A stretch of 64,000 nucleotides of DNA from contig NZ_GL892006.1 in the NCBI RefSeq assembly GCF_000213575.1, positions 1-64,000 on the forward strand, written 5' to 3'. Position numbers and translations under genes: made by a program. Source of the DNA: Dysgonomonas mossii DSM 22836. Its GTDB lineage: Bacteria > Bacteroidota > Bacteroidia > Bacteroidales > Dysgonomonadaceae. Below are positions 43,073-53,225 of the stretch, in pieces. Below the pieces are notes generated by a model, which made no database searches, was not told the DNA's origin, and saw only the letters and a program-made list of their open reading frames with translations. How positions within the stretch are numbered: the first letter of the stretch is position 1; each line of letters opens with the position of its first letter.

Positions 43073-45877
43073 ATGAGGAAGTCTTTTATTTTTATCGCTT
43101 TACTAGCCATAGCCGGACTTGTCAAAGCACAAACAATGGAAAAACTACCTATCGATCCGCAGGTTAGATATGGGAAGTTAGAAAACGGACTTACATACTA
43201 TATCCGTCATAACGCCTACCCTGAGAAACGAGCTAACTTTTATATCGCTCAGAAGGTAGGTTCTATGCAGGAAGAAGACAATCAGGCAGGATTAGCCCAC
43301 TTTCTTGAACACATGGCTTTCAACGGGTCAAAAAACTTTCCGGGGAAAAAGACTATGTTAAACTATCTGGAGTCAATCGGAGTTAAATTTGGGGCAAATG
43401 TAAATGCATACACCTCATTTGACGAAACTGTATACAATCTGGATGATGTTCCCGTAGTACGTGATGCCATCATTGATTCATGCTTGATGGTATTGCACGA
43501 CTGGTCTGGATTTATCGCTCTGAAAGATGAGCAAATTGATGAAGAAAGACTTGTTATAAAAGAAGAATGGCGTACCCGTAGCGGCGCTCAATACCGTATA
43601 TGGGATAAGCAGCTACCTGTTATTTTCGAAGGAAGTAAATATGCCGACCGTATGCCGATTGGTAAAATGGAAATTGTAGAAAATTTCCCTTATCAGACAT
43701 TACGCGATTACTACCACAAATGGTATCGTCCCGATTTGCAGGGTATTGTTATCGTTGGAGACATCAATGTAGATGAAGTAGAGGCTAAGATAAAAGCCAT
43801 GTGGTCTGATATTCCTAAACCGGTAAATCCGGCAGAAAGAGTTTACTTCCCTGTTCCGGATAATGATAAACCAATTGTATCTGTTATTACCGACCCCGAG
43901 GCTGTAAGAACTCAAGTTACTCTGTATATTAAGCACGATGTAATACCTGCTGAGACAAAACAAACTCAGGAAGGTCTGATTATTAGCTTCATAAAAAGCC
44001 TTGCTTCGAATATGCTATCAGATCGCTTAGAGGAAATATCTCAAAAAGGAGATGCTCCCTTTGCAGCATCCTACGCATACGATGGAGAGTTCTTTGTATC
44101 AAAAACAAAAGATGCATGGACCACTATTGCGCTAAGTAAGGAAGGAAAAGTTGATGAGACTTTAGCGAGTCTTATAAGAGAAAACGAACGTATCAAAAGG
44201 TTCGGATATACCGATGCCGAAGTAGAAAGAGCAAAGGCTACCTTATTGGAACAATACGAAAATATGTATAACAACAGAAATAAAGAGCTTAACAACAGAT
44301 ACGTTCAAGAATATGTAAGAAGCTTTACTAGCGATGAGGGCATACCGGGTATAGAATACGAATATGATTTCGTTAAGAAGTTTGCTCCATTTATAAATGC
44401 TCAGGCAATAAACGCTGTTGTAAAACAATTGATTGCAGATAAGAATATTGTGATTACCGTAACAGGCCCTGAAAAAGAAGGACTTGTATATCCTACAACA
44501 GAAGAATTGTTGAATGTATTTAAGAAAGTAGAAGCCGAAAATATTACAGCATACCAAGAAGCCGTATCCAACGAACCTCTTGTAAGCCAATTACCAAAAC
44601 CGGGATCTATCGTCAAGACTGAAGCTGACAACACCCTAGGGACTACCATATGGACACTATCGAACGGCATGAAAGTAGTTATTAAAAAAACGGACTTTAA
44701 AGATGACGAGATACTAATGTCTGCTCATGCTTATGGAGGAACTTCTATAATTCCTGACGCTGATATCTATAATGCAAATATGGCTTCAATGGTTCCATCG
44801 GTAGGCGGTATTGGCAATTTCAGCTCTACAGATCTAAAGAAAGTATTGGCAGGTAAATCTGCCAATGTAAACAATAGTATATCGGCTTATACACAAGGGT
44901 TCAATGGATCTTCAAACATGAAGGATTTGGAAACAATGCTTCAGTTGACTTATCTATATTTTACCGCTCCACGTAAAGACGAAGGCGCATACTCCAACAT
45001 TATGGATTTGATCAAAAATCAGCTGAAGAACTTAACTTCCGAACCTTCGTTCATCTTGAATATCAACAAAACAAAAGCAATGTATGGAGACAACCCTCGC
45101 ATGCAAGTTATGTTGTTAGAAGATGCAGAAAAGTTGAACTACGATCGTATTATTGAGATATACAAAGAAATATATGCAAATCCGGGTTCATTTGTTTTCA
45201 ACTTTGTGGGTACAGTAGACGAAGCTATTCTGAAACCTTTGGTAGAGCAATACCTTGCTTCACTACCATCAGGAAACAAAGATGCTAAATATAAAAATGT
45301 AGATTCAAATATACGTAAAGGACAGGTTGAAAATGTTTTCGAACAAGAAATGAAAACACCAAAAACATCTGCATTCGAAATGTATAGTGGAACACTGAAC
45401 TATGAGCAAAAAAATCAAATTGCACTATCTGCACTTAAACAAATATTGGATATTGTATATGTACGTACAGTAAGAGAAGAAGCCGGCGGCACGTATGGCG
45501 TTGGGGTACGCTCTTGGATCTCTCGCATTCCGGTAGGTCAGAGTGTATTGCAGATGTCTTTTGATACTGATCCCGAAAGAGTAGCATCAATAACTCCTAT
45601 TATCAGCCGCGAAATAAATAAGATAGCAGAAAATGGTCCGGAAGATGCTGACTTCCTAAAAGTAAAAGAATATATGGTAAAGAAATTCCAAGAGGATGAA
45701 AAACAAAACGGCTATTGGGTTGGCATATTAGGTTCCAAATATTTCTACGGAGAAGATAATCATTCAAATTATCTAACTCTTGTGAACTCCCTTTCCAAAA
45801 ATGATATCAAAGCTTTAACTAAACAATTGGTATCTCAAGGGAATCATATAGAGGTAATCATGAATCCCAAAAAATAA
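43073..45877 (+). CDS. M16-family zinc metallopeptidase (pitrilysin type), exported
   Basis: The 934-residue protein has a signal peptide (about 1-20). The inverted zinc motif HxxEH is at 76-80 (HFLEH in AGLAHFLEHMAFNGS) with the third ligand in the following ERLVIKEEW. The order is M16 active domain, inactive M16 C-terminal repeat, and a second pair including a YVRTVREEAGGTYGVGV segment. It is a periplasmic peptidase for small peptides or amyloid-like chains. It follows the EEP lipoprotein gene by 19 nt and ends in a very strong terminator. Confidence 0.95.
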   Translation: MRKSFIFIALLAIAGLVKAQTMEKLPIDPQVRYGKLENGLTYYIRHNAYPEKRANFYIAQKVGSMQEEDNQAGLAHFLEHMAFNGSKNFPGKKTMLNYLESIGVKFGANVNAYTSFDETVYNLDDVPVVRDAIIDSCLMVLHDWSGFIALKDEQIDEERLVIKEEWRTRSGAQYRIWDKQLPVIFEGSKYADRMPIGKMEIVENFPYQTLRDYYHKWYRPDLQGIVIVGDINVDEVEAKIKAMWSDIPKPVNPAERVYFPVPDNDKPIVSVITDPEAVRTQVTLYIKHDVIPAETKQTQEGLIISFIKSLASNMLSDRLEEISQKGDAPFAASYAYDGEFFVSKTKDAWTTIALSKEGKVDETLASLIRENERIKRFGYTDAEVERAKATLLEQYENMYNNRNKELNNRYVQEYVRSFTSDEGIPGIEYEYDFVKKFAPFINAQAINAVVKQLIADKNIVITVTGPEKEGLVYPTTEELLNVFKKVEAENITAYQEAVSNEPLVSQLPKPGSIVKTEADNTLGTTIWTLSNGMKVVIKKTDFKDDEILMSAHAYGGTSIIPDADIYNANMASMVPSVGGIGNFSSTDLKKVLAGKSANVNNSISAYTQGFNGSSNMKDLETMLQLTYLYFTAPRKDEGAYSNIMDLIKNQLKNLTSEPSFILNINKTKAMYGDNPRMQVMLLEDAEKLNYDRIIEIYKEIYANPGSFVFNFVGTVDEAILKPLVEQYLASLPSGNKDAKYKNVDSNIRKGQVENVFEQEMKTPKTSAFEMYSGTLNYEQKNQIALSALKQILDIVYVRTVREEAGGTYGVGVRSWISRIPVGQSVLQMSFDTDPERVASITPIISREINKIAENGPEDADFLKVKEYMVKKFQEDEKQNGYWVGILGSKYFYGEDNHSNYLTLVNSLSKNDIKALTKQLVSQGNHIEVIMNPKK

Positions 45878-45909
45878 AAGCTGACTTTTAAAATTCACTT
45901 CAAAATAAA

Positions 45910-45946
45910 GAAAGCCGCCTGAAAATATCAGGCGGCTTTCTTATTT
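45910..45946 (+). terminator. Terminator after the M16 peptidase gene
   Basis: GAAAGCCGCCTGA (45910-45922) and TCAGGCGGCTTTC (45928-45940) form a 13-bp GC-rich perfect stem, followed by TTATTT. Confidence 0.95.
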
Positions 45947-46013
45947 ATATCTTCAATATCTAAATTACTGTCAATATCTGTAATTCATTATTGCACTCTA
46001 TGAAAATCAGAAT

Positions 46014-46331
46014 TTATTTCAATAGATTTTCAATTTTGTCTACTAAAACAGATTTCTGTGCTGCACCAACTTGTTTATCAACCACTTCACCATTTTTAAT
46101 AAAAAGTATAGTAGGGATATTACGAATACCATACTTAGAGGTAATCTCGTCATTGTTATCCACATCTACCTTACCAATGGTTACTTTACCGGCATATTCA
46201 CCGGCCAATTCTTCAACAATTGGGCCAACCATACGACATGGGCCACACCACTCTGCCCAAAAATCAATAACGACAGGCTTGTCCGATTTTAGAACATCCT
46301 CAAAACTTGCATCTGTAATTTCTAAAGCCAT
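46014..46331 (-). CDS. trxA: Thioredoxin
   Basis: This 105-residue thioredoxin has the redox motif WCGPC at 28-32 (FWAEWCGPCRMV), the DVDNND strand, cis-Pro in RNIPTILFIKNGE and the G-containing end. It reduces disulfides in the cytosol. It is 93 nt downstream of dnaE and has its own -7 box (TACCTTTG, minus strand, 46391-46398), so it is probably transcribed on its own as well. Confidence 0.97.
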   Translation of the reverse strand: MALEITDASFEDVLKSDKPVVIDFWAEWCGPCRMVGPIVEELAGEYAGKVTIGKVDVDNNDEITSKYGIRNIPTILFIKNGEVVDKQVGAAQKSVLVDKIENLLK

Positions 46332-46390
46332 AATTTTTATCTATTTGTTTATGTATTTTATATATTAAGTCTATTTTATTTTTTCCTGTG

Positions 46391-46398
46391 CAAAGGTA
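46391..46398 (-). promoter_or_regulatory. -7 box (TACCTTTG) of trxA
   Basis: On the minus strand TACCTTTG followed by GCAC lies 59 nt before the trxA ATG, in the dnaE-trxA gap. Confidence 0.55.
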
Positions 46399-46424
46399 AA
46401 TAATCTATTTTAGATATAAAAATT

Positions 46425-49400
46425 TCAATTTACCTTAAAGACAAAACTTTCATTTTCTATCAGATAATCAATAAGTTCCTGTTTTACATTTATTTTATAG
46501 CTTCGTGAGAACAAGTCTACTTTCATATTTCGCTCTCCGTCTACTACTTCAAAATATAACAATGAATTACCCGGATTGTTTTTAGTTAAAGTTGATAATT
46601 CTTCTACCATCTGGGTATTCATGTCATGCAGGGGCAATGTAATGGTTATCTTTTCCACCAAAGTATCTTTTATGTCCGGCAACAAATGAATTGAGTTAAT
46701 CTTAAGCTCCATCTGATTTGCATCATACTTACGCCCTTGCACACGCCCCCTTACAAATACATATAAACCGGGACGGCCATATTTACTAAAATTGATATAA
46801 TCATCGCCAAAAAGAGGTATCTCTCCACTACCTGTAAAATCCTCTATACGCAATATCATATAGGGCTTCCCATTTTTAGTGATACCCTCACGCATACCAC
46901 TGACCATCCCCCCAAAAGTAACTTCTTTGTTTTTTAACGCATCTTTATCCTCTATTTCAGACATACCTACATTACATACATAATTTAGGATAATCTTGTA
47001 TTCATCAAGGGGATGGGCTGATAAGTAGATACCGATCAGCTCCCGCTCTTTATTCAAACGTTCCAGATCTGACCATTTCTCAACCTTAGGAATTTCGGGA
47101 CGTGCAATATCAAACGAAGCATCGTCTCCAAACAGGGAGTTTGCAGCTTGATTTTTATCTATCTGAAACTTATTCCCGTAACGAATAAGCATATCTATAA
47201 ATGTCTCGCCTTTACCATTCATTCCAAAGAATTGTTCTCGCGTCATTCCCTGAAAGTTATCAAAAGCTCCGGCCAAAGCTAAAGATTCTATATTCTTCTT
47301 ATTACATGCACTAAGATTCACACGCTCTACAAAATCAAAAATATCTTTGAACGGACCATTATTTCTTCTTTCTTCTATGATATTCATTACAGCCCCCTCT
47401 CCTACACCTTTAACGGCTGCTAGACCAAAGCGAATATCTCCTTCTTTGTTCACCGAAAACTTAAGATAAGACTCATTCACATCAGGTCCAAAAACATTCA
47501 AGTTCATGGCTTTGCATTCGTCCATAAACTTGGTTATTTCCGTAATATTGGATAAGTTCCGAGAGAGAACCGCAGCCATATATTCGGATGGATAGTTTGC
47601 TTTCAACCAAGCCGTTTGATATGCAACCCAAGAATAACATGTCGCATGAGACTTATTAAATGCATACGAAGCAAATTTCTCCCAGTCGGCCCATATCTTT
47701 TCCAGTGTCTTCTTTTGATGCCCGTTCTTTGTTCCTCCGGCAATGAACTTCTCCTTTAGGGCATTCATCTTATCTATAAGCTTTTTACCCATGGCTTTAC
47801 GTAGCTCATCGGATTGTCCACGTGTAAAATCTGCCAATAGACGAGAAAGTAACATGACCTGTTCCTGATATACTGTAATACCATACGTATCATTCAGATA
47901 ACGCTCCATTATCGGAATATCATAACTGATTTCTTCCTTTCCATGCTTTCGGGCAATAAATGATGGGATGTAATCCATCGGCCCCGGTCGATAAAGAGCA
48001 TTCATCGCAATCAGGTCTTCAAACTTAGATGGCTGTAACTCTTTCAGGTATTTCTGCATGCCGGCAGACTCGAACTGGAATGTACCTGTTGTTTTTCCCT
48101 GACTGTAGAGTTCATATGTTACAGGATCTTCCAACGATATACTGTCTATATCGATATCTTTACCTGTTGTATGTTTGATATTTTCAATTGCTTCTTTTAT
48201 AATCGAAAGAGTTTTTAACCCCAAGAAGTCCATTTTGATAAGTCCTGTTTCTTCAATAACAGTACCTTCATACTGAGTAACCAAGATATTTTCGCCGGTC
48301 TCCTTATCCTCGGCCGTACTAACGGGTACAATATCTGAGATAGCCTGCTGTCCGATGATGATACCACAGGCATGCACACCTGTATTGCGAACATTACCCT
48401 CAAGCATCTGCGCATATTTTATAGTATCACGCATTATCGGATCATAGCTATTTGCAGCTTCTTTTAGCTCGGGAACATATTCAATCGCATCACGCAGTGT
48501 GACTTTTTTCTTATCGGGAATACGATCAGGAACAAACTTTGCAAGACGATTAGATTCAGACAAAGGCAGTTTTTGTACTCGAGCAACGTCTTTGATAGCC
48601 GACTTAGTCGCCATAGTTCCATACGTGATAATATGCGCCACACGTTCTTGTCCATATTTATCTGTTACCCACTTCAATACTTTGCCTCGCCCATCATCAT
48701 CGAAGTCGATATCTATATCGGGCATTGATATACGGTCGGGATTCAAGAAACGCTCAAACAGGAGATCATATTTAATAGGGTCTATATCCGTTATGCCTAA
48801 ACAATAAGCTACCGCCGAACCCGCAGCCGATCCACGTCCGGGGCCTACAGCAACTCCCATACTACGTGCTGCTGTAATAAAGTCCTGAACAATGAGGAAG
48901 TATCCGGGGAATCCCATGGTTTTCATCGTATTCAATTCAAAATCGAGCCGTTCTACAATCTCCTGATTGCGATCTTTTCCGTATCGTTTATCTGCTCCTA
49001 TGATTGTAAGGTGTCGCAGATAGTCTGACTCCAATTTTATACGAATAACCTTATCATACCCTCCCAAACGGTGATATGCTTTTTCTCCAAATTCGAGAAT
49101 AAGGTCTTCTTCGGAATACATTATTTTATACCCTTCTTCAGTTCCAAAGGAAGCATCGATCGTAAAGAAAGGCATCAATGCATCAGAGTCTATGGAATAG
49201 AATTCAACTTTATCCGCAATTTCAAGTGTATTGGTCAATACTTCAGGATGATCTGCAAAGATTTGATTCATCTCTGCTGTTGTTTTCAACCATTCCTGTT
49301 TTGTATATCTCATCCGTTTAGGATCGTCAAAATCTTTCCCGGTACTCAAACAGATTAGTCGATCGTGCGCATCGGCATCTTCCTCATCGACAAAGTGAAC

Positions 49401-50174
49401 ATCATTTGTTGCGATCACCTTAACCCCATACTTTTCACCGATACGAAGCAGTTCTTTATTTACCTTTTCCTGTAAAGGATATGCTTCAGCATTTGCGTCG
49501 GGACGGTTTGTTTTATGTCTCTGCAACTCGAGATAATAATCTTCACCAAAGAGATTTTTAAACCACTGAACGGTTTTTTCAGCCTCTTCTATATCATCAG
49601 CCATAATCTTTTTAGATACTTCACCTCCAAGACATGCTGTAGAGATAATAAGTCCTTCATGATATTTCTCGAGCAATTCTTTATCAATACGAGGACGCAT
49701 ATAATAGCCTTCTGTCCATCCGTACGAAATCATTTTGATAAGATTTTTATACCCGGTCAGATTTTTGGCAAGAACCACCAAGTGCCAACCACTCATATCC
49801 GGTTTACCTTCCTTCAGATGTCTGCTTCGACGTGCAACATAACATTCGCAACCTATAATAGGTTTAAACTTTTTAGCCTCTTGTTCCTTTATTTTGGTTT
49901 TTAAATCTCCTATCTGAATCGAGTTGTCTGATTCTTTATCTGCCTCTAATTTCTTTATCTCAGTTTTTAATTCCTTAATAGCAGCATCATATTTCGAATT
50001 TTTCTTTTTTACGTAATTGAAAAACTCTTTTATCCCAAACATTGCGCCATGATCAGTCAATGCAATGGCTTTCATTCCATCACCAACCGCTTTATCCACT
50101 AGCTTTTGAATACTAGCCTGACCATCAAGCAGTGAATATTGGGAGTGAACATGTAAGTGTACAAAATTATTCAT
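46425..50174 (-). CDS. dnaE: DNA polymerase III alpha subunit
   Basis: The replicative polymerase has 1249 residues. The N-terminal PHP domain keeps metal ligands (HLHVHS with His8 and His10; TDHG with Asp41 and His42), unlike the degenerate E. coli PHP. A 45-residue Lys/Glu-rich helical insertion (about 57-103) splits it. The palm follows with GPGRGSAAGSAVAYCLGI and the catalytic PDIDIDFDDDGRG. YQEQVMLLSRL is in the fingers, then the tandem HhH, an OB fold (EVTFGGMVSGMRE) and the C-terminal region. It is followed by trxA. The retained PHP residues would allow metal-dependent proofreading, but this is inference. Confidence 0.97.
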   Translation of the reverse strand: MNNFVHLHVHSQYSLLDGQASIQKLVDKAVGDGMKAIALTDHGAMFGIKEFFNYVKKKNSKYDAAIKELKTEIKKLEADKESDNSIQIGDLKTKIKEQEAKKFKPIIGCECYVARRSRHLKEGKPDMSGWHLVVLAKNLTGYKNLIKMISYGWTEGYYMRPRIDKELLEKYHEGLIISTACLGGEVSKKIMADDIEEAEKTVQWFKNLFGEDYYLELQRHKTNRPDANAEAYPLQEKVNKELLRIGEKYGVKVIATNDVHFVDEEDADAHDRLICLSTGKDFDDPKRMRYTKQEWLKTTAEMNQIFADHPEVLTNTLEIADKVEFYSIDSDALMPFFTIDASFGTEEGYKIMYSEEDLILEFGEKAYHRLGGYDKVIRIKLESDYLRHLTIIGADKRYGKDRNQEIVERLDFELNTMKTMGFPGYFLIVQDFITAARSMGVAVGPGRGSAAGSAVAYCLGITDIDPIKYDLLFERFLNPDRISMPDIDIDFDDDGRGKVLKWVTDKYGQERVAHIITYGTMATKSAIKDVARVQKLPLSESNRLAKFVPDRIPDKKKVTLRDAIEYVPELKEAANSYDPIMRDTIKYAQMLEGNVRNTGVHACGIIIGQQAISDIVPVSTAEDKETGENILVTQYEGTVIEETGLIKMDFLGLKTLSIIKEAIENIKHTTGKDIDIDSISLEDPVTYELYSQGKTTGTFQFESAGMQKYLKELQPSKFEDLIAMNALYRPGPMDYIPSFIARKHGKEEISYDIPIMERYLNDTYGITVYQEQVMLLSRLLADFTRGQSDELRKAMGKKLIDKMNALKEKFIAGGTKNGHQKKTLEKIWADWEKFASYAFNKSHATCYSWVAYQTAWLKANYPSEYMAAVLSRNLSNITEITKFMDECKAMNLNVFGPDVNESYLKFSVNKEGDIRFGLAAVKGVGEGAVMNIIEERRNNGPFKDIFDFVERVNLSACNKKNIESLALAGAFDNFQGMTREQFFGMNGKGETFIDMLIRYGNKFQIDKNQAANSLFGDDASFDIARPEIPKVEKWSDLERLNKERELIGIYLSAHPLDEYKIILNYVCNVGMSEIEDKDALKNKEVTFGGMVSGMREGITKNGKPYMILRIEDFTGSGEIPLFGDDYINFSKYGRPGLYVFVRGRVQGRKYDANQMELKINSIHLLPDIKDTLVEKITITLPLHDMNTQMVEELSTLTKNNPGNSLLYFEVVDGERNMKVDLFSRSYKINVKQELIDYLIENESFVFKVN

Positions 50175-50682
50175 ATCTCAATCTTTGCTTTTTCACAATT
50201 TGTAAAGTTACTATAAATAGCCTGCCTTTACCACAAAAATACGCATCAGTTTTCAACAAATAATATCCGTTAGGTTTTATGCCCTTGTAGTCACCGAGAT
50301 ATAGACATGCAGGTTGTCAGTTATAAAACCAGAGCATTCACAAAACGCCATAAACAACTAATAATAAATATTTTAAAACACACAATACAATAATTAAAAA
50401 CATCATACGGAAAACATGTGGTCAGAAATTATAAATACTGACAGTTTATTAGATCTATTGATATATTTTTGTAGCAGAAGCTAAATCAAACTAACAGCTT
50501 CCTAACCTTAACTTAGAACATTCTCATTGAATTAACAAACTTTACAAAACTTGAAAATGGTAAGATCCTCCGGATTTTACCATTTTCTACATCTAACATT
50601 ATATATTAGGACTTCTAGGTTCGATTTATAATAACGCAGAAAATCAAATTCACACCAATGTAGTTTTATAATCACCAATATA
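50175..50682. other. Divergent dnaE / TonB-receptor region with a terminator-like hairpin
   Basis: There is no protein gene in this stretch. A hairpin GAAAATGGTAA-ATCC/GGAT-TTACCATTTTC (50553-50587, one mismatch) sits in the middle of the region, although both flanking genes point away from it. TATTTTTG (50464-50471, plus strand) could be the -7 box of a short transcript ending in this hairpin. I recognise no RNA family. Confidence 0.45.
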
Positions 50683-50713
50683 TTGGTACACAGAAAATAT
50701 ATAGCTAAATTTG
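50674..50713 (+). promoter_or_regulatory. Promoter of the TonB receptor gene with overlapping 14-bp palindrome
   Basis: TTGG (50683-50686), 19 nt and TAAATTTG (50706-50713) form a good promoter, with the ATG only 20 nt after the -7 box. The -33 element lies inside ACCAATATATTGGT (50674-50687), a perfect 14-bp palindrome that could be bound by a dimeric regulator. Confidence 0.6.
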
Positions 50714-50732
50714 TTTGCACAAAACTGACCGT

Positions 50733-53150
50733 ATGATCAAGAAAAACATATTATTACTTCTCATATTTATATCTTCTCTTGCTTATTCACAGCAAATAAA
50801 AATCACAGGAAAAGTTACCAACCAGCAAAAACAGGTTTTGGAGCAGGTTTCTGTTTCTGAGATCAATAGCCGCAACGGAGTAACAACAAATGGCAGAGGC
50901 GAGTATGTATTATCTATACAACCTAAAGATTCGATTAAGATCATATTCTCTTTGATAGGCTATCAGCGTCATCAATATATAATATCTAAACCTACAAGTG
51001 ATCTGGTACTGAACATCACATTAAAAGAAGACAATAATACTTTAGGAACCGTTACGATAGAAGGGCAACAAACCGTTACCACTGTTATTGAGCGAGTCGA
51101 CTACTTGGCCACCAAACGTGCTTCAAACCCTTGGGGAAGTATAGAATCTCTCCTCGCAACTATGGGGGGAGTAAGCTCTACAAACGAACTGAGTTCGCAA
51201 TACTCTGTACGTGGAGGGAACTTTGATGAAAACATCGTATACGTTAATGGAAATGAGATTTATCGCCCTCTCTTAGTGCGTTCAGCTCAGCAGGAAGGGT
51301 TAAGTTTTATAAATCCTGACATGGTGCAAACCGTCGGTTTTTCTGCCGGAGGATATAGTGCAGAGTATGGAGACAAGATGTCATCAGTTCTTGATATTAC
51401 ATATAAAAAACCTAAAGAGTTTGAAGCGTCTGCCTCTGCCGGACTTCTAGGGGGAAGTGTTCATATCGGTAATTCGACAGGAAAATTCTCGCAGATTACA
51501 GGAATTCGTTACAAAACGACTCAGTCCTTACTGAGCACTTCCGATACTAAAGCAGAATACGACCCTTCGTTTATTGATGCTCAAACATATATAACGTACG
51601 ACTTGTCGCCCAAATGGGAAGTTAGTATGTTGGGAAACTATTCGCACAATACTTATGAATATACGCCCAAGACACGCAGTACTAGTTTTGGGACACTTAC
51701 CATCCCTCGAAACTTTACCGTATACTTTGATGGATGGGAAAAGGACAGGTTTATTACTTACCAAGCAGCATTGACGCTGAAAGGTAGCATAAATGAAAAC
51801 TTAAATATAGGTATCACCGGCTCTACATTCTCTTCTGACGAAAGAGAACGTTATGATATAGAAGGCAATTATATATTGAAAGAGCAGAACATAGTAGAGG
51901 GAAATGAAACCTTTGATGAGACGTCCCTGTTGGGGATAGGACGCTATATTGAACATGCACGCAATCAGGTGAAATCGGAAGTATATACAATCAGTCATTT
52001 CGGAGACTTTAAGATAGGAAATAACCTCTTGAAATGGGGGCTCACTTATCAACAAGAAAATGTAAGAGATAAGATCAAAGAGTGGGAAATGAGAGATTCT
52101 GCGGGTTACTCTCTACCAAATACAGGAATAGATGTCAATTTATATTCGAACCTGAAAGCAGATAATAAAATCAAGCCTTCTCGTTTCTCCGGATATATAC
52201 AAGACACTTATAAACTTAATACAGACAATGGCTTGTTTATCATAAATGCCGGATTGAGAGCCAGCTATTGGACTTTCAATGAAGAACTGATAGTAAGCCC
52301 ACGTGGAGCTATAGCTTTTGTGCCCAACGGAATGGAAAATTTCTCGATACGACTAGCGGGAGGCATTTATTATCAGGCTCCTTTTTACAAAGAATTCCAG
52401 AAAACAGTTAATCTAGATGGTAATAATGTTATCGAGCTAAATAAGGATATTAAATCACAAAAATCGATTCATATCGTACTCGGCACTGACTATTATTTTG
52501 GAGGCGGGGGAGAACATAACTCTCCACCGCTGAAGTTATCAGGAGAGATCTACTATAAAAAACTATCTGATCTGATTCCATATACTGTAAACAATGTAAA
52601 AATACGCTATTCTGGCGAAAATAGTTCCAAAGGGTTTGCTCTAGGGATGGACATGAAGCTATACGGAGAGTTTATTCCGGGTGTAGATAGTTGGATTAGT
52701 CTGGGTATAATGAAAACGCAACAGGAAATAGACGGGATAAAAGTTCCTCTGCCTACAGATCAACGTTTCAACTTTGCATTATTCTATCAGGACTATATGC
52801 CGGGATATGAACGCCTAAAAATGAGCCTTAGAGGTCTGTGGTCGCAAGGCTTACCCGTATCTGCACCATACAAAGGGTATGAAAACGGATATTTCCGCAC
52901 ACCGGCATATAAGCGTGTTGACATCAGTTTTTTGTGGCAAATACTAGGCGAAGATTTTGCTATACGCAACACAAACTCGCTATGTAAAGCACTAAAAAAC
53001 ATCTGGCTAGGAATAGATATCTTTAATATATTCGACATGCAAAATACAAATACGTATTACTGGATTACAGATATTTACAATCATCAATATGCCGTACCAA
53101 ATTATCTGACAGGACGCCAAGTAAACGCAAAACTATTAATCGAATTTTAA
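50733..53150 (+). CDS. TonB-dependent receptor with N-terminal carboxypeptidase-regulatory-like domain
   Basis: The protein has 805 residues. After a signal peptide (about 1-20, ending LAYSQ) come a carboxypeptidase-regulatory-like domain (ITGKVTNQQKQVLEQVSVSE, to about 100), a plug domain (SIESLLATMGGVSSTNELSSQYSVRGGNFDENIVYVNG) and a 22-strand-type barrel ending in VNAKLLIEF, with terminal Phe. It imports a ligand across the outer membrane with TonB energy. There is no SusD gene next to it, so it is not a classical SusCD glycan pair; an iron, cobalamin or peptide ligand is possible. The ATG at 50733 is chosen; a TTG six codons upstream overlaps the promoter. The fused N-terminal domain lacks the STN segment used for signalling. 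Confidence 0.92.
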   Translation: MIKKNILLLLIFISSLAYSQQIKITGKVTNQQKQVLEQVSVSEINSRNGVTTNGRGEYVLSIQPKDSIKIIFSLIGYQRHQYIISKPTSDLVLNITLKEDNNTLGTVTIEGQQTVTTVIERVDYLATKRASNPWGSIESLLATMGGVSSTNELSSQYSVRGGNFDENIVYVNGNEIYRPLLVRSAQQEGLSFINPDMVQTVGFSAGGYSAEYGDKMSSVLDITYKKPKEFEASASAGLLGGSVHIGNSTGKFSQITGIRYKTTQSLLSTSDTKAEYDPSFIDAQTYITYDLSPKWEVSMLGNYSHNTYEYTPKTRSTSFGTLTIPRNFTVYFDGWEKDRFITYQAALTLKGSINENLNIGITGSTFSSDERERYDIEGNYILKEQNIVEGNETFDETSLLGIGRYIEHARNQVKSEVYTISHFGDFKIGNNLLKWGLTYQQENVRDKIKEWEMRDSAGYSLPNTGIDVNLYSNLKADNKIKPSRFSGYIQDTYKLNTDNGLFIINAGLRASYWTFNEELIVSPRGAIAFVPNGMENFSIRLAGGIYYQAPFYKEFQKTVNLDGNNVIELNKDIKSQKSIHIVLGTDYYFGGGGEHNSPPLKLSGEIYYKKLSDLIPYTVNNVKIRYSGENSSKGFALGMDMKLYGEFIPGVDSWISLGIMKTQQEIDGIKVPLPTDQRFNFALFYQDYMPGYERLKMSLRGLWSQGLPVSAPYKGYENGYFRTPAYKRVDISFLWQILGEDFAIRNTNSLCKALKNIWLGIDIFNIFDMQNTNTYYWITDIYNHQYAVPNYLTGRQVNAKLLIEF

Positions 53151-53225
53151 CTTATTTAATAAATTGAATTCAATTATATAAGGTTAAATAATATAACTTT
53201 ACTATCAATCAAAAACGAACAGATT

